Position numbers and translations under genes: made by a program. Below, piece by piece: positions 1 to 10,759 of a stretch of DNA of 64,000 bases (within the stretch, counting starts at the first letter, position 1; each line of letters opens with the position of its first letter). The DNA lies in assembly GCA_963680875.1 (NCBI GenBank), contig OY804576.1, positions 75,087,668 through 75,151,667 on the forward strand, given 5' to 3'. The notes beneath the pieces were generated by a model. The model searched no databases. It was not told where the DNA came from and saw nothing but the letters and a program-made list of their open reading frames with translations. Origin of the DNA: Bathymodiolus brooksi (lineage: Eukaryota; Mollusca; Bivalvia; Mytilida; Modiolidae).

Positions 1-754
1 CCCTTTTAGATATAAATATTGCATTTTATAATATTAATAGCTTTCTAAGAAAAAAAACCCATCTGATTCTCTTCTTCGTCGGAGTAAGCTGTTACAAAGT
101 TCATTGGTTTCACATCCAAACTCTGTCAATATAGCGGCATTATTGACATTCATTTCAGAAACCTCATTAGACTGGTCAGCCACTGTGTTGACACAATGTC
201 GGAGATATTAAAAGTCTGTCCTGTCAACCGATTATCAATACCTTTTTAGCTTCAAGAACCTAGACGTTTTCACTGTGCAAATCGAAATTATATGGTAATA
301 ACGTTATCGTCGTGTTCTTTCGTGACGGTCATTGATATAAAGGAAAACATCCATTTCCACAGTGTTTTTTCATCGCAAATTGAAATAGCGGGACACATTT
401 ACATTTATCTGGAATATTTACACGTATCTGCCTTTAGGAAATCAAAAGTTTCAGACAAAAGTATGGAACTCCGCATTTGACATTTTAGAGTTATTATTTT
501 TGTCTGGGAAGAATGTCTGATTCAATGTACATTTGTATTGTGTATAGATAAATGGATACTTTATACATGTATATTATATACACGGTTTGATCACAATGAC
601 AGTATAATGCGTATCAACTTAAAATAGTATCAGTGTCATGGAAACCAACTTATTGAATTGCAAAATAATGAAAAAAAAATATCTTGGAGAATATCATCAT
701 AAAAAATTACCAAAATTATATTCATTAGCTGATGGTAACCAACAGTCACAAGTG
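1..754. other. AT-rich sequence, nothing recognised
   Basis: No repeat family, RNA gene or coding frame that I can support. The 62-codon frame at 292-480 has no recognisable motif. Confidence 0.6.
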
Positions 755-1230
755 TGATAGTACAAGGGTTCATGTCTCATTTATGCTATTTGTGTTTGTT
801 GTGCAAGTGGTGGCCAACACATATTGACTGTAGTAGTATTATGAGAGTTTTACGTCCGACTCACCTAATCAGTATTGAGTGTATATGGCGGGTGTCTTAT
901 AAGGGGAAGGAACTGCTTACCCTTCGCGAGAACCTGAATTCACCCCCGGTTTTATTGGAGGGGTTCGTGGTACTCATCTTTTTAGTTTTTTGTTGTCCTC
1001 TTAAGTGTTGTCATGTCCATTTCGATTTAGGCATAACATGATGTCTGGTTCGTCTTTACCTCCAGTTGTTTGTAGAAGGGCTCATGTCTTATTTATGCTA
1101 TTTGCGGATAGCGGTGTCCAACGTATATTGTGTTGGTTTTTTTTGTATTCGTCTTGTGTACCCTATATTTCTAGTTACTCTGGATTGTCCATTTTTGATT
1201 TCTCCTTCGGTATTCTCTAACGTGTATTTT
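755..1230 (-). repeat. DR-B / DR-A / DR-B repeat fragments
   Basis: Three degenerate dispersed-repeat pieces lie side by side. 755-830 and 1065-1230 carry the DR-B phrases 'ccaacacatattg' and 'ctggattgtccattttt', also seen at 29.1, 47.9, 55.9 and 59.1 kb. 900-1010 carries the reverse complement of the DR-A tail ('ggaactgcttacccttcg'). Short ORFs over this stretch are by-products of the repeats. Confidence 0.7.
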
Positions 1231-1637
1231 AAAATTAATCCAAATATTTTTTTTATCAACTAAAATTTTAATTGGGAAATACAATTGCTAGTACTATTGA
1301 TTGACTGTTGACCTCTGAATAGTGCAGAACTGTTGGAAATTGAAAAAGTTAAATATATAATAAAGATAAAAGACGACAAAATGTTAAAGAGGCATTAGCT
1401 ACGATATTGACCCAACAAATTATATGTTTTGGAAATTGGTAAATAGCTTTAAAATGATGAAATAAAGGTAAATATTTCACATTAAACAGCTTATCGTACC
1501 ACTTTTCGCCTTTTGAGAACGAAAATTAACATCGATTTGTTATTTCCTTGCAAGCAAATAATTTGACCTCGCTTTCTGCGTATGCAACTGACCTTACTAG
1601 TGCAGGTAAAAACGAATAATTTGTATTTTGTCGCTTA

Positions 1638-1853
1638 TTAACTGCAAACTTGCATGGTTCTTTGTCCGTAATGAACGCCGACTAAAAGCAGATTCACAGA
1701 AAATGAAAAATAAGTGCATTGTTGTATTGATTTAATGACGATTCGGCAAACTCCGTAAGCAATGCCGATAATTAATAAGATGGCGTTCATTTCTTGATCG
1801 ATCTCAAAACACGAGCAGTTGCACCTTTTTTCCTCGATGCGCGTACATTTCAT
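1638..1853 (-). CDS. Unrecognised ORF with one membrane-type segment (possible exon)
   Basis: A 71-codon open frame whose codon use is less AT-biased than its surroundings. The N-terminal third is rich in Cys and charged residues (KCTRIEEKRCNCSCFEIDQE). It is followed by a hydrophobic stretch of about 18 residues (NAILLIIGIAYGVCRIVI), which could be a membrane helix. This Cys-rich-then-helix order recalls the last loop and helix of tetraspanin-like proteins, but I cannot confirm that. It overlaps none of the repeat families I recognised. It has no clear partner exons and may be chance. Not assigned to a family. Confidence 0.25.
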   Translation of the reverse strand: MKCTRIEEKRCNCSCFEIDQEMNAILLIIGIAYGVCRIVIKSIQQCTYFSFSVNLLLVGVHYGQRTMQVCS

Positions 1854-1933
1854 AACATTTATAAGTTACAGAAACACGTTTAATGCTAAGTCTGATATCA
1901 GTGTAAAAATGTGTGGATACATTGTAGGAGAGA

Positions 1934-2045
1934 CAATGGCCAGAAAGTAAAAGGACAAAAAGACAAACAATGATCTACAAAACACCAACAAAAAAACCAC
2001 CACAGATTGACCTTCATGAACATCACATAAAAACCGGAGGTTAAC
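1934..2045 (+). repeat. DR-A fragment
   Basis: Contains 'aaaaggacaaa', 'caatgatctacaaaacacc' and 'aaaaaccgg' in the order seen in full DR-A copies such as 28055-28310. Confidence 0.75.
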
Positions 2046-2263
2046 TAGACAATTTTCAGTTAATTGAATAAATAGTATGCCATACATCACCAATAATTAT
2101 AGATATATATATATGATGCATTCAGGAAGTGACCGTCATTCGTTAAAGATGCATAGTATTAGTTATTATAACAACATATTAAGAATAAACTGGTAGAACG
2201 TGCTAAAGTGGGTCACGGGCCAGTGAATAGCATGTGTAGTCACGTGACTTGTCTCATTGGTAA

Positions 2264-3029
2264 TCGGGAAACAGATACGGTGTTGAAAAAACTGTTGATA
2301 CTCATAAAACATTGATAAATGCAATACAATGTTATGTTTGTCTTCAAGAAATATGATAGACAAAACCATGTGTGAAGTTTTATGACGAAATATCTCCGAT
2401 TTCTATGTAAATTTACGAGTTGAAGTGGGGAAACACCCACAGGTAATTTTAGCGATGTATTTTTATCTTGGACAAGAATAATGAGCGTCCTGATTGGATG
2501 ACCGATTTAAAACACACTGACTCCGCATGGTTTAGCAAGGTTACTCAGGTCAATAGTTTATAAATATATCTGTATCGAGAAACAGATACGGTGTTGAAAA
2601 AACTGTTGATACTCATAAAATATAGATAAATGCAATAAAATTTTATGTTTGTCTTCAAGAAATATGATAGACAAAACCATGTGTGAAGTTTTATGACGAA
2701 ATATCTCCGATTTCTATGTACATTTACGAATTGAAGTAGGGAAACTCCCACAGGTAATCTTAGCGATGTATTTTTTTATCTTGGAGTTAATAAAATTTTA
2801 TGTTTGTCTTCAAGAAATATGATAGACAAAACCATGTGTGAAGTTTTATGACGAAATATCTCCGATTTCTATGTACATTTACGAGTTGAAGTAGGGAAAC
2901 TCCCACAGGTAATCTTAGCGATGTATTTTTTTTATCTTGGAGTAATGAGCGTCCTGATTGGATGACCGATTTAAAACACACTGACTCTGCATGGCTTAGC
3001 AAGGTTACTCATGTCAATAGTTTATAAAT
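2264..3029 (+). repeat. Partial tandem triplication (311- and 155-bp offsets)
   Basis: Three nearly identical copies. The first (2264-2574) is complete, with 'gaaacagatacggtgttg' at its start and 'gtcaatagtttataaat' at its end. The second (2575-2790) lacks the 3' part. The third (2791-3029) lacks the 5' part but keeps the end. The first to second offset is 311 bp and the second to third is 155 bp. All copies give the same minus-strand frame (HRNRRYFVIKLHTWFCLSYF), which is therefore a property of the repeat and not evidence for a gene. Confidence 0.9.
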
Positions 3030-3040
3030 GTTATATCCCT

Positions 3041-3057
3041 TGGGAGGGGGAGGGGGG
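3041..3057 (+). other. G-quadruplex-type motif
   Basis: The sequence GGGAGGGGGAGGGGGG has four G-runs separated by one or two bases inside AT-rich DNA. G4 formation is inferred. Confidence 0.5.
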
Positions 3058-3059
3058 CT

Positions 3060-4615
3060 ATGATGAAAATTTGAAATAAAAACACAGGACCGGACTTTAA
3101 GCAAAAATGATAATCCAGGATTAGTTTTTTATTAGAAAAATCCAGGACCTCTGTGTCCATGATTTTTTTTTTTAAGTTGATAATATGAAATATTGACATC
3201 CACACTTGCCTTTTGGACAGCACTTTTCTGTGTCCACACTTGTTATAATAAGAAAAAAAACATGTCTAAATCGAGTCTTGAATAAACCAAAGTCCTGATT
3301 AAATTAATCTTTAAATAAAGTTCCAATTTATCAAACCATTGTTAATATAACCTGTATAAACTGAACGCCTGTCTATCTCGAACATAAAGCTGGTTTCCAA
3401 GGAGGCTCGGCTTTGAAAGTTTTCACTGTTTACCCATTAGCCAGTCACGTACAACCAGTCTTACGTACACCTTCTTATTTATTACATCGGTGAAACCATT
3501 TTCAAATCCAAATCCTAATGACCGAATCAACATGTTGATTACAGCTTTTATGTTCCCGAATATTTAAGAGAGTAGTGGGAGATTTAATTATATTTCAACA
3601 TCCTTCTTAGAATGAGCATTAATTATTGATTATATTCACAAATTACCAATCAATAGAAATTCACTTTCTCCGTGTTATATCATTGCCCTACAGGTCATCG
3701 ATGACATATTCATCCATAACTAATATTTGCTGTTATTCTTCTAAATTTACAGAACAATTTGGTTGATCGAATGATCTCTAGATTAACCAATAAAGTCCGT
3801 TGTTTTACCGCTGATTAATTTTTCTGTTATTGTGTTACTCCCTAGTGTATTGCTTATCTCCGATAATTCTGTTAACTATCCGTACATCTGAAATGATTAG
3901 CGCTATTAGCTGGGTCGACTTTAGTGAACACTGCTACAGGTGTCAGATAAATCAAGCTTATCTGTGGAGATACTACTGTATCACTAGAATAATTGCTGAT
4001 AAAACGCAGTGATACTGCTTATAATAAGCCTTATCAATATATGCTTACTCACAGCAGGTATTCAATTCGCCACTATAAACTATGTGTTTAAAACTAATAA
4101 ATTGCAGTTTAATTGTTCCGAGTATTTTCTGCATGATTTCCATAACAAATTGAATATTTCAACACTTGACAATGTTTCAATAGGTATAGGTTCGTGTTCA
4201 AGTTTTGCTTAGAGTTATCTCCCCTGCTTATTGAAATGTGATGCTTCACACTGCACAAACATGACTCGTTTGCTCTTAACTCATGCTTAAATCTAACTCA
4301 GTTATAATTTCATATGTAATATTGATTGAGTTGTATTTAAAATCAATTTGTAAGACATTAAACAGTACTCATTAAAGACCAACACGTATGGCTTCGAGTT
4401 TTGGAAAATATATTTTTAGACATTTTTATCAACGAGTTCAATAAAATACATGCAGAATATACGAAATGTTTCCGACTTCGTTTGTGGAGAATATATTCAT
4501 ATTCCATTTCTTCTGCTCCAATTTTAAGATAATTATATTTTCCTATTTATATTATTCGACTCATAAACAATTGGTTTGGCATCGCATGAGAACTAAATAT
4601 AGAAAATTATATTAA
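3060..4615. other. Unique-looking AT-rich intergenic DNA
   Basis: Nothing recognised. Short ORFs at 3830-4012 and 4009-4212 have no motif and AT-driven composition. Confidence 0.55.
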
Positions 4616-4618
4616 GTA

Positions 4619-5173
4619 TTATCCCCGGTTTGAAAATTATAACAACTTTTGATTGGTTAAAACCCCGGGTATAAAAACCCATATTCCCGGGTGTTGCTAG
4701 GCCATATTACCGGATGTAACTAGCCATTTAACCAATCAAATGTTGTTATAATTTTCAAAACGTGGATAATATGACGTTAAAGCTCGCGACGTTGCGCTCC
4801 AAAATCAAATTTAATTAATTTTGGCTATATATTGAAAATAAAGCTGTTACTTTGGTCAACTGTAGGGTTCTACCAATACCAAAGGTAGTACCCTACACCG
4901 GGTAAAAACACTCGAAACTTTCATATTTTGTACTTATTCTTTCCAAAAACAAAGAAAACGTCACTTTTACGTGGGCCGCCCCTGTCCAAAATGTCTTATT
5001 TTTTACTATTACCTGGATAAATTCGTTATCTACGTTCCTATCCGTAGATATGGAGATTTTAACACCCTTCAGTAGCCTGTACACCCTTCGGATGCGCTTC
5101 AGGATGTACCTGGCTACTTCAGGGTGTTAAAATCTCCATATCTACGGATAGGAACGTAAATAACTTATATTAT
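4619..5173 (+). mobile_element. Three-hairpin nonautonomous element, copy 1
   Basis: About 555 bp, matched nearly end to end by 49787-50338. It holds three separate inverted repeats. Hairpin 1 is about 4628-4763 (arms 'gaaaattataacaac... / ...gttgttataattttc'). Hairpin 2 is 4862-4896 (13-bp arms, GTAGGGTTCTACC). Hairpin 3 is about 5028-5166, with arms of about 55 bp carrying 'gttcctatccgtagatatgg'. There is no coding capacity. Two copies 45 kb apart with shared outer limits support a mobile element. The superfamily is unknown because clear terminal repeats and target duplications are not visible. Confidence 0.8.
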
Positions 5174-5649
5174 TGTGTCATTATTTGCTATTCAAATGTG
5201 TCATCAACCGTGTAATAAAACTGAAGACATATATTGGCTTTAAACATTTAATGAAGTTTTTAATCAGTTAAACAACTTACATTTTGTATATGTATATATA
5301 TATAGTAGAAAACAAATACGGTAAAATTAAACATGTCTCATCTGAATCTCTTTAGGACCTACTTTTGTGTTCGCAAATAGGCAGGTGTTTGGTTTATTCC
5401 ATTTTATTCAGTGTTTGGATTCAGACAGTTGTCAATGTAGTTGTAGTTGCAAGACAGTTCCCTTGCTACGCAATACGAGCTATGACCTTGTCTGATTTAT
5501 GGAGCATTTTCCATAGTTAAATGTCAGATACATGATGGATTATCCTTATTACTCAACAATCCTATTAATATAATGATGTACTAAGTTTTAAAGGAATACA
5601 AGGTAACAATACGTATATATGATACATATGAAATAAAATAGAAAAAAAA

Positions 5650-6240
5650 ACACGGTCGGAACAGTTCCAAAATCTAATCGATAAAGCGCAGAAAGAGGCA
5701 CAACACCTACCCTAACACAAATACACAACACATACCCTAACACAAATACACAACACATACCCTAACACAAATACACAACACATACCCTAACACAAATACA
5801 CAACACATACCCTAACACAAATACACAACACATACCCTAACACAAATACACAACACATACCCTAACACAAATACACAACACATACCCTAACACAAATACA
5901 CAACACATACCCTAACACAAATACACAACACATACCCTAACACAAATACACAACACATACCCTAACACAAATACACAACACATACCCTAACACAAATACA
6001 CAACACGTACCCTAACACAAATACACAACACATACCCTAACACAAGTACACAACACGTACCCTAACACAAATACACAACACATACCCTAACACAAGTACA
6101 CAACACGTACCCTAACACAAATACACAACACATACCCTAACACAAATACATGATCGCTCATGTCTGGGCTTGGTACAGGCCTTTGAATAAACTAGTTTAA
6201 TGGGCCTAAACCGTTCCTCTTGAAGAATAGATTTCCTTGC
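5650..6240 (+). repeat. DR-C element containing a minisatellite
   Basis: Flanks of the array match the unexpanded DR-C copy at 7820-8000: 'ggaacagttccaaaat', 'gcagaaagaggca', then after the array 'acatgatcgctcatgtctgg', 'cttggtacaggc' and 'actagtttaatgg'. Confidence 0.8.
5701..6150 (+). repeat. 25-bp minisatellite, 18 units
   Basis: 450 bp is exactly 18 x 25 bp with no indel. The unit is CAACACATAC-CCTAACACAA-ATACA. The last six units alternate two variants (CGTAC and AAGTACA substitutions), giving a 50-bp higher-order period. The homologous site in the DR-C copy near 7890 is present once, so the array grew from that segment. Confidence 0.97.
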
Positions 6241-6324
6241 AACATACAGTTGTTATTATATATTTACGCTCACTAGATGTGTATTTGCTTAACGCCATTT
6301 TTTTTATTTTTTCAGGGAGTACAT

Positions 6325-6440
6325 GATTTGAGATGTGATTAAGATGATGCATTTGTCGTAGTCTTGTTGTGTTCAGTAATTTAATGTTAGAGTTAGATGT
6401 TCACTTTGTTGATATTGGTGGACTTCTAGTGATCGCATCA
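6325..6440 (-). repeat. DR-D fragment
   Basis: Shares 'ttgttgtgttcagt' and 'tttgttgatattggtgga' with 58960-59070; a degenerate copy. Confidence 0.55.
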
Positions 6441-6511
6441 ACGACATTCTGCACTCGAGGCGATCACACTAAACATTACTTCTTTTTTAACTTCTTAATC
6501 GTTAACAAGTA

Positions 6512-6688
6512 CAGTAGAACCTGTGCAATCCGACACCTGAGTTTTCCGACATCCTGTGACATCCGACAAAAAATTATGGTCCCAAAGTAGTTCTGTTAAC
6601 ATAAATAAAACTTGAGTATTCCGACATCCTGTACAATCCGACACATTTCCCTGGTCCCTTGGTGAGTCGGATTAGACAGGTTCCACTG
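6512..6688. mobile_element. pogo/Tigger-like MITE
   Basis: 177 bp with terminal inverted repeats. The left end is CAGTAGAACCTGTGCAATCC and the right end reads CAGTGGAACCTGTCTAATCC on the other strand. The left flank is TA; the right flank is TG, a likely mutated TA duplication. The internal 'tccgacatcctgt' motif recurs. Tc1/mariner-pogo elements begin CAGT and duplicate TA, so the family is inferred from the ends. Confidence 0.75.
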
Positions 6689-6699
6689 TGCTAATTAAA

Positions 6700-7815
6700 C
6701 GAAAACGAGTCATATCGAAAATGTTATCTCTGTTACTCTTAAACGTGTCACAGAAATCTTTTCGAAATATTTCTGTTCGAATAGGACATTTCTCTCTGTC
6801 ACTCCGTGTTAACGTACAACAGAAACCTTTTCGAAATGCTTTTGGTTTGAATATTGGCTAATACAGTTGAAATGGCATGTGTTTCTATGATGGATAAATG
6901 GATAAATTCATATTAGGCATAGCCATGGTAATATTGATGTGAAAATAAGTGAACTTATCGTTTACAATTTCTACAGAGGACTTTAGTGTGAATAATCTTA
7001 GCTTCTCTGTGTTGTTTTAGTGACAGTTGACAGGCAGTCATTGATTTACAAACTAGATAACTGCCTTTAGGGGAAAAGGTCTCTACTAAGATCATCTGAT
7101 TTTTTGAAAAGATCTCCCGATGTTATTATTGCCACTAAATTGAGTTTTGAGCTCTCCATATATAACTTTCAAGGAAACAATGAAGAATGGCCGATGTTAA
7201 TCGATCATATTAGCTGGCGTCGACATGAATTATAGAAAGCTGGACTGTGTGTAACATAACTTTAAATGGCAAACATGAATAGGTTTTGATATCAAATATC
7301 GCTTCTTTCTATTTGATGCAGAGAAAAATATATTTACGTTGTCTGTTCCTATTCGATATACGGATTCTGATTACCCCTTTGGTATCTTCAAGCTCTTCTT
7401 ACGTATTTGTGTTCAGCCATTTTGTTTTATAGATCGTTCAAGCTGATTAACACAATTGTAGCTTCAGTCCATGTCAAATGTCAAATTGGTTGAAACCCAA
7501 TACTTGCGTGTAGACTTGTAAATTAAATTTAACAACCATTATTGAAACAACAATTACTTAAATCACTGCTATAATTTGATGAATGTTTTCAAAGCTTACA
7601 CGTGGCATGGCGGAACACATTCCAATTTTAGCAATATTTCATGATAATTTTTTTATCGAATAAATGTACACTTTAAAATTTTATAGATTTACATTCTCGG
7701 AAATCCAAATAGATTTATTTAAAAATCGAAATAGAAATTAATTAAATGTTTCATTTTAATTGTGTTTTTAAATGTCATTAATGTTCTCGGGAAATTTTGT
7801 AGATAATGAAATGAA
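6700..7815. other. AT-rich DNA without recognised features
   Basis: No supported gene or repeat, apart from a degenerate short tandem phrase near 6720-6840 ('ctctgt(t/c)actc... cagaaa(t/c)cttttcgaaat') present twice about 70 bp apart. Confidence 0.55.
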
Positions 7816-7819
7816 AACA

Positions 7820-8000
7820 GAAAAAAATGCCACACTGTCGGAACAGTTCCAAAATCCAATAGAAAAATCGTAGAAAGAAGCAAAATCGATACCCCTAACA
7901 CACAAATACATGACCGATCACTTTCCTGGCTTGATACAAGCAATTTGATAAAAAGTGGCGGGGTTTAACTAGTTTTATGGACCAAAACCTCCCCTATTAG
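7820..8000 (+). repeat. DR-C element, unexpanded copy
   Basis: Starts 'tgtcggaacagttccaaaat' and contains 'gatacccctaacacaca' once, followed by 'catgaccgatcac' and 'gtggcggggtttaac'. It is the reference copy showing the ancestral single unit of the 25-bp array. Confidence 0.8.
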
Positions 8001-8169
8001 TGAAACGATGTGTAAATGCAAGTGTTTAATTTGATGAATATTTTCAAAACTTACGGGTGGCATGGCGGAACACATAAAATTTTATTTTATATCTGTCCAC
8101 ACAGAATCGTAATTACTTAGTGAAATAAAAGATGTTCTATATGTAAAATACCCAATCACAATAATGATG

Positions 8170-8345
8170 TTACAAGTTGACAAAAAAATATATACTTTAT
8201 TGGAGCGGAGTATTAAAAACTTAGTGCACACGACGCGTTTCTGGAATAACCATCATCAAATACGTTCAAAGGAAAAAGTTTGGAAAGCCGAATAATTTAG
8301 AAGTTTTTGGTAGCAAGGAAACCAAAGAGTCCAAACGATACAGCC
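8170..8345 (-). repeat. DR-E copy
   Basis: Carries 'cgacgcgtttctggaataac', the reverse complement of the DR-E core, with 'ggaaagccgaataatttag' downstream; similar segments occur at 13.3, 16.7, 20.7, 21.9, 41.2, 46.0 and 49.6 kb. Confidence 0.75.
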
Positions 8346-8489
8346 AATTCGGATAATATTAATGAATCAAGCAGGGGATTTGAACCTGGTAATGGCAGTA
8401 ATATGAAGCAGTGCTTTCAAAATACGACACATTGTCACTTCACTTAAAATATGATTTTTACGGATTTATTTTTCAGCTTGCTTTAATAA

Positions 8490-8672
8490 TTTCGTGTTCT
8501 GTTAAATGGTCACGGCTCATATGACATAGACACCAACAGGGAGTATATGCCTGTATCCCCTGTGCACTCTCACTCCCTTTCCCAACAATTTCGAGTAGAG
8601 CATGAAAGAATTAATCCTATAACTGAATATAGAAACGTTTTATTTGTAGATCACAAACAAATAATTCCTTAA
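8490..8672 (+). CDS. Unrecognised 60-codon open frame without ATG at its start
   Basis: Open from the stop before 8490 to the TAA at 8670-8672. The translation is hydrophilic and non-repetitive (NGHGSYDIDTNREYMPVSPV, then a segment containing QQFRVEHERINPITEYRN). The surrounding DNA is less AT-rich than average. A pyrimidine-rich AG lies just upstream (about 8467-8476) but would join in another frame. No family recognised; it could equally belong to an old repeat. Confidence 0.2.
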   Translation, partial: FRVLLNGHGSYDIDTNREYMPVSPVHSHSLSQQFRVEHERINPITEYRNVLFVDHKQIIP

Positions 8673-9073
8673 AACTTTGAGTTTGATGAAAAAGCCCAAT
8701 GTGTTCTGAGTAGACTACTAACATTCGGAAACTTTAGGGATGGACGAAAGCAAGAAGTGGAAAATGATTATTTGACAATATGTAAGGATGACTACCAGAT
8801 TGTGTATGTATTGTTCATGTTGCTTTCATTAATTTGATTTTATGACTGATAAAAGATTTTGATGAAGACAGGTACCAAAGTGTGCTTTAATTGTGAGAAT
8901 GGCAAATCATGTATTATCATACCTTACATTATATATTTTATTACATAATGATTTTATTTAAGCAATTGTATTGGCTATCATGCTGTCACCTGACATTCCG
9001 TAAAAGTTTATATTGTTTGATTAAAGCTCGCATTGACTTGGTTTCACTTTCGTTTTCGTTTAATGTAATAAAA

Positions 9074-9206
9074 CAATTACAGTCTTTTGTATCGGTCAAT
9101 ACGAGTTTTTATGGACCTTAGAAATCAATATTCACCTCAGCCTTGGTGAATATCGTTTTTAAGGTCCATAAAAACTCGTATTGACCTCAACAAAAGACTA
9201 TAATTG
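9074..9206. repeat. Palindromic element (133 bp)
   Basis: Near-perfect inverted repeat. The arms run from 'caattacagtcttttg' to 'caaaagactataattg', and the inner arms are 'atattcacc' and 'ggtgaatat' round an 8-bp loop. The outer ends share 'aataaaacaatta' with the palindrome at 9460, suggesting one family of foldback MITEs. Confidence 0.9.
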
Positions 9207-9459
9207 TATATTATATAAAATAAAAGTGATGTTTTTACAAAATTGGTACTCCAGGGAAACATCACTGTTGTTCACCGGTCGACACATGTTATGTTCCATG
9301 TCTGTCCGGAAATGTATCCGTTTTTGCATTCCGGAATTACAATCTTGACCGGAAGTTAAAAACACAAATATGAAGTTTATGAAAACACAAGATAAAAACA
9401 CACAAATAAGTGTTTATTGCATCCAACATTATTGTAAATAGAGTTTCGGTATAATAAAA

Positions 9460-9580
9460 CAATTATTGCCTGCACTTGCGGTGAACACCATAATTGTTCA
9501 CCTCGGGCTAAAACCCTCGGGAAAACAACACCTCTCGGGTGAACAATTATGATGTTCATCTTAAGTGCAGGCAATAATTG
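9460..9580. repeat. Palindromic element (121 bp)
   Basis: The arms 'caattattgcctgcactt' and 'aagtgcaggcaataattg' enclose 'ttcacctcgggct' and 'ctcgggtgaac'. Flanks resemble those of the 9074-9206 palindrome. Confidence 0.9.
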
Positions 9581-10244
9581 TATAATATTCCTAGCAATTT
9601 ATAAATTACATTATATCTTGAATATTGAAGCAAATGTGAGGCTTCGACCGTTCAAAACAGGAAATAATGTCTGCGGTGGTTAAAAAAAGATAATTATGAC
9701 AACAAATGCTAATACATAGTATTGGCATCGCGGCTTCATTTTGTAACACATTTTACTTAAATATAATGACATATCATGAAATACGATATGAATGATTAAC
9801 TGTCTTGAAAATTGATGAAAAAATATAACAATAACCGTTAAACATTATGAGTTTAAAATCATTTCAGTCTTCTTTCTTAAACTGAAGTGACGGTCTAATA
9901 TACCTCATTGATTATGGCAAATGCTGTTTTCTTCCTGGAAACTTATTAAAGTGTATAATCTTCTAGCAACGCGTGTCAATTACATGTTATATTTCATTCT
10001 GTTATAAATTACTTTATTACAATCTTCCGGAATGGGAACTTCTTCAATAATGTGTCGCATAATATTGGAAGGGAATAATCTTTTGAAACAAAGGTGTAGG
10101 ATAATTATTTTAAAAAATGCATATTTTCCAAGTTAAAAAAACCCAACAATATCTGGTGTGCCAAAATATCTGATTTCATGATTAATCTTAAATATTATAT
10201 AACAATTGGTTATCGTGATTAAAGGAATATGACAATGTACAGCT

Positions 10245-10498
10245 ACAAGGTTATGGTTATGACGTTTAACGCCACTTTTAAAAATATTGCAGTTATATCG
10301 TGGCGGTTTATTTATTGGTGGAGGAAACCGGCGTACCCGGAGAAAACCACCGACCTGCCGCAAGTCATTGACAAACTTTATCACATAATGTTGTATCGAG
10401 TACACCTCGCCTGAGCGGGATATGAACCCACAACGTTAGTGGTGATCGGCATCGATTGCATAGGTAGTTGTAAATCCAACTACCATACGATGACGTTG
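10245..10498 (-). mobile_element. Bivalve SINE, type 1, full length
   Basis: Read on the minus strand: a tRNA-like head with 'gtagttggatttacaac', a body with 'gaggtgtactcgatacaac' and 'cggtggttttctccggg', and a tail ending 'gtggcgttaaac'. It is the left partner of a head-to-head pair with 10518-10745. Assignment to a mollusc tRNA/V-SINE class (such as RUDI) is from memory. Confidence 0.9.
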
Positions 10499-10509
10499 AT
10501 TGAGTGATT

Positions 10510-10750
10510 GATCTATGATAGTTGGATTTACAACTACCTATGTAATCAGTGTCTACCACCACTAAAGCTATGAGTTCGAATCGCGCTCATGGCGAGGTGT
10601 ACTCGATACAACATTATGTGATAAAGTTCGTCAGTGACTTATGGCAGTTCGGTGGTTTTCGTCAGATACTCCAGTTTCTTCCACTAAAAAAAATGACAGC
10701 TTTAACTGAAATATTGTTGATAGTGGCGTTAATCACCATTACTCTAACTC
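10510..10750 (+). mobile_element. Bivalve SINE, type 1, head-to-head partner
   Basis: Plus-strand copy. The head 'tagttggatttacaactacc' and B-box-like 'gagttcgaatc' precede the same body and the tail 'gtggcgttaatcacc'. With the copy at 10245-10498 it makes a roughly 500-bp inverted repeat with a short spacer. Confidence 0.9.
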
Positions 10751-10759
10751 CGAATAATT

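Noticed and set aside
5701..6150. Interstitial telomere array
   Set aside because: CCCTAA occurs once per 25-bp unit, not as uninterrupted TTAGGG repeats, and the unit derives from DR-C.
8345..8400. tRNA pseudogene ('ggttcaaatcccctgc' on the minus strand)
   Set aside because: Only a B-box-like match; no A box or cloverleaf found.
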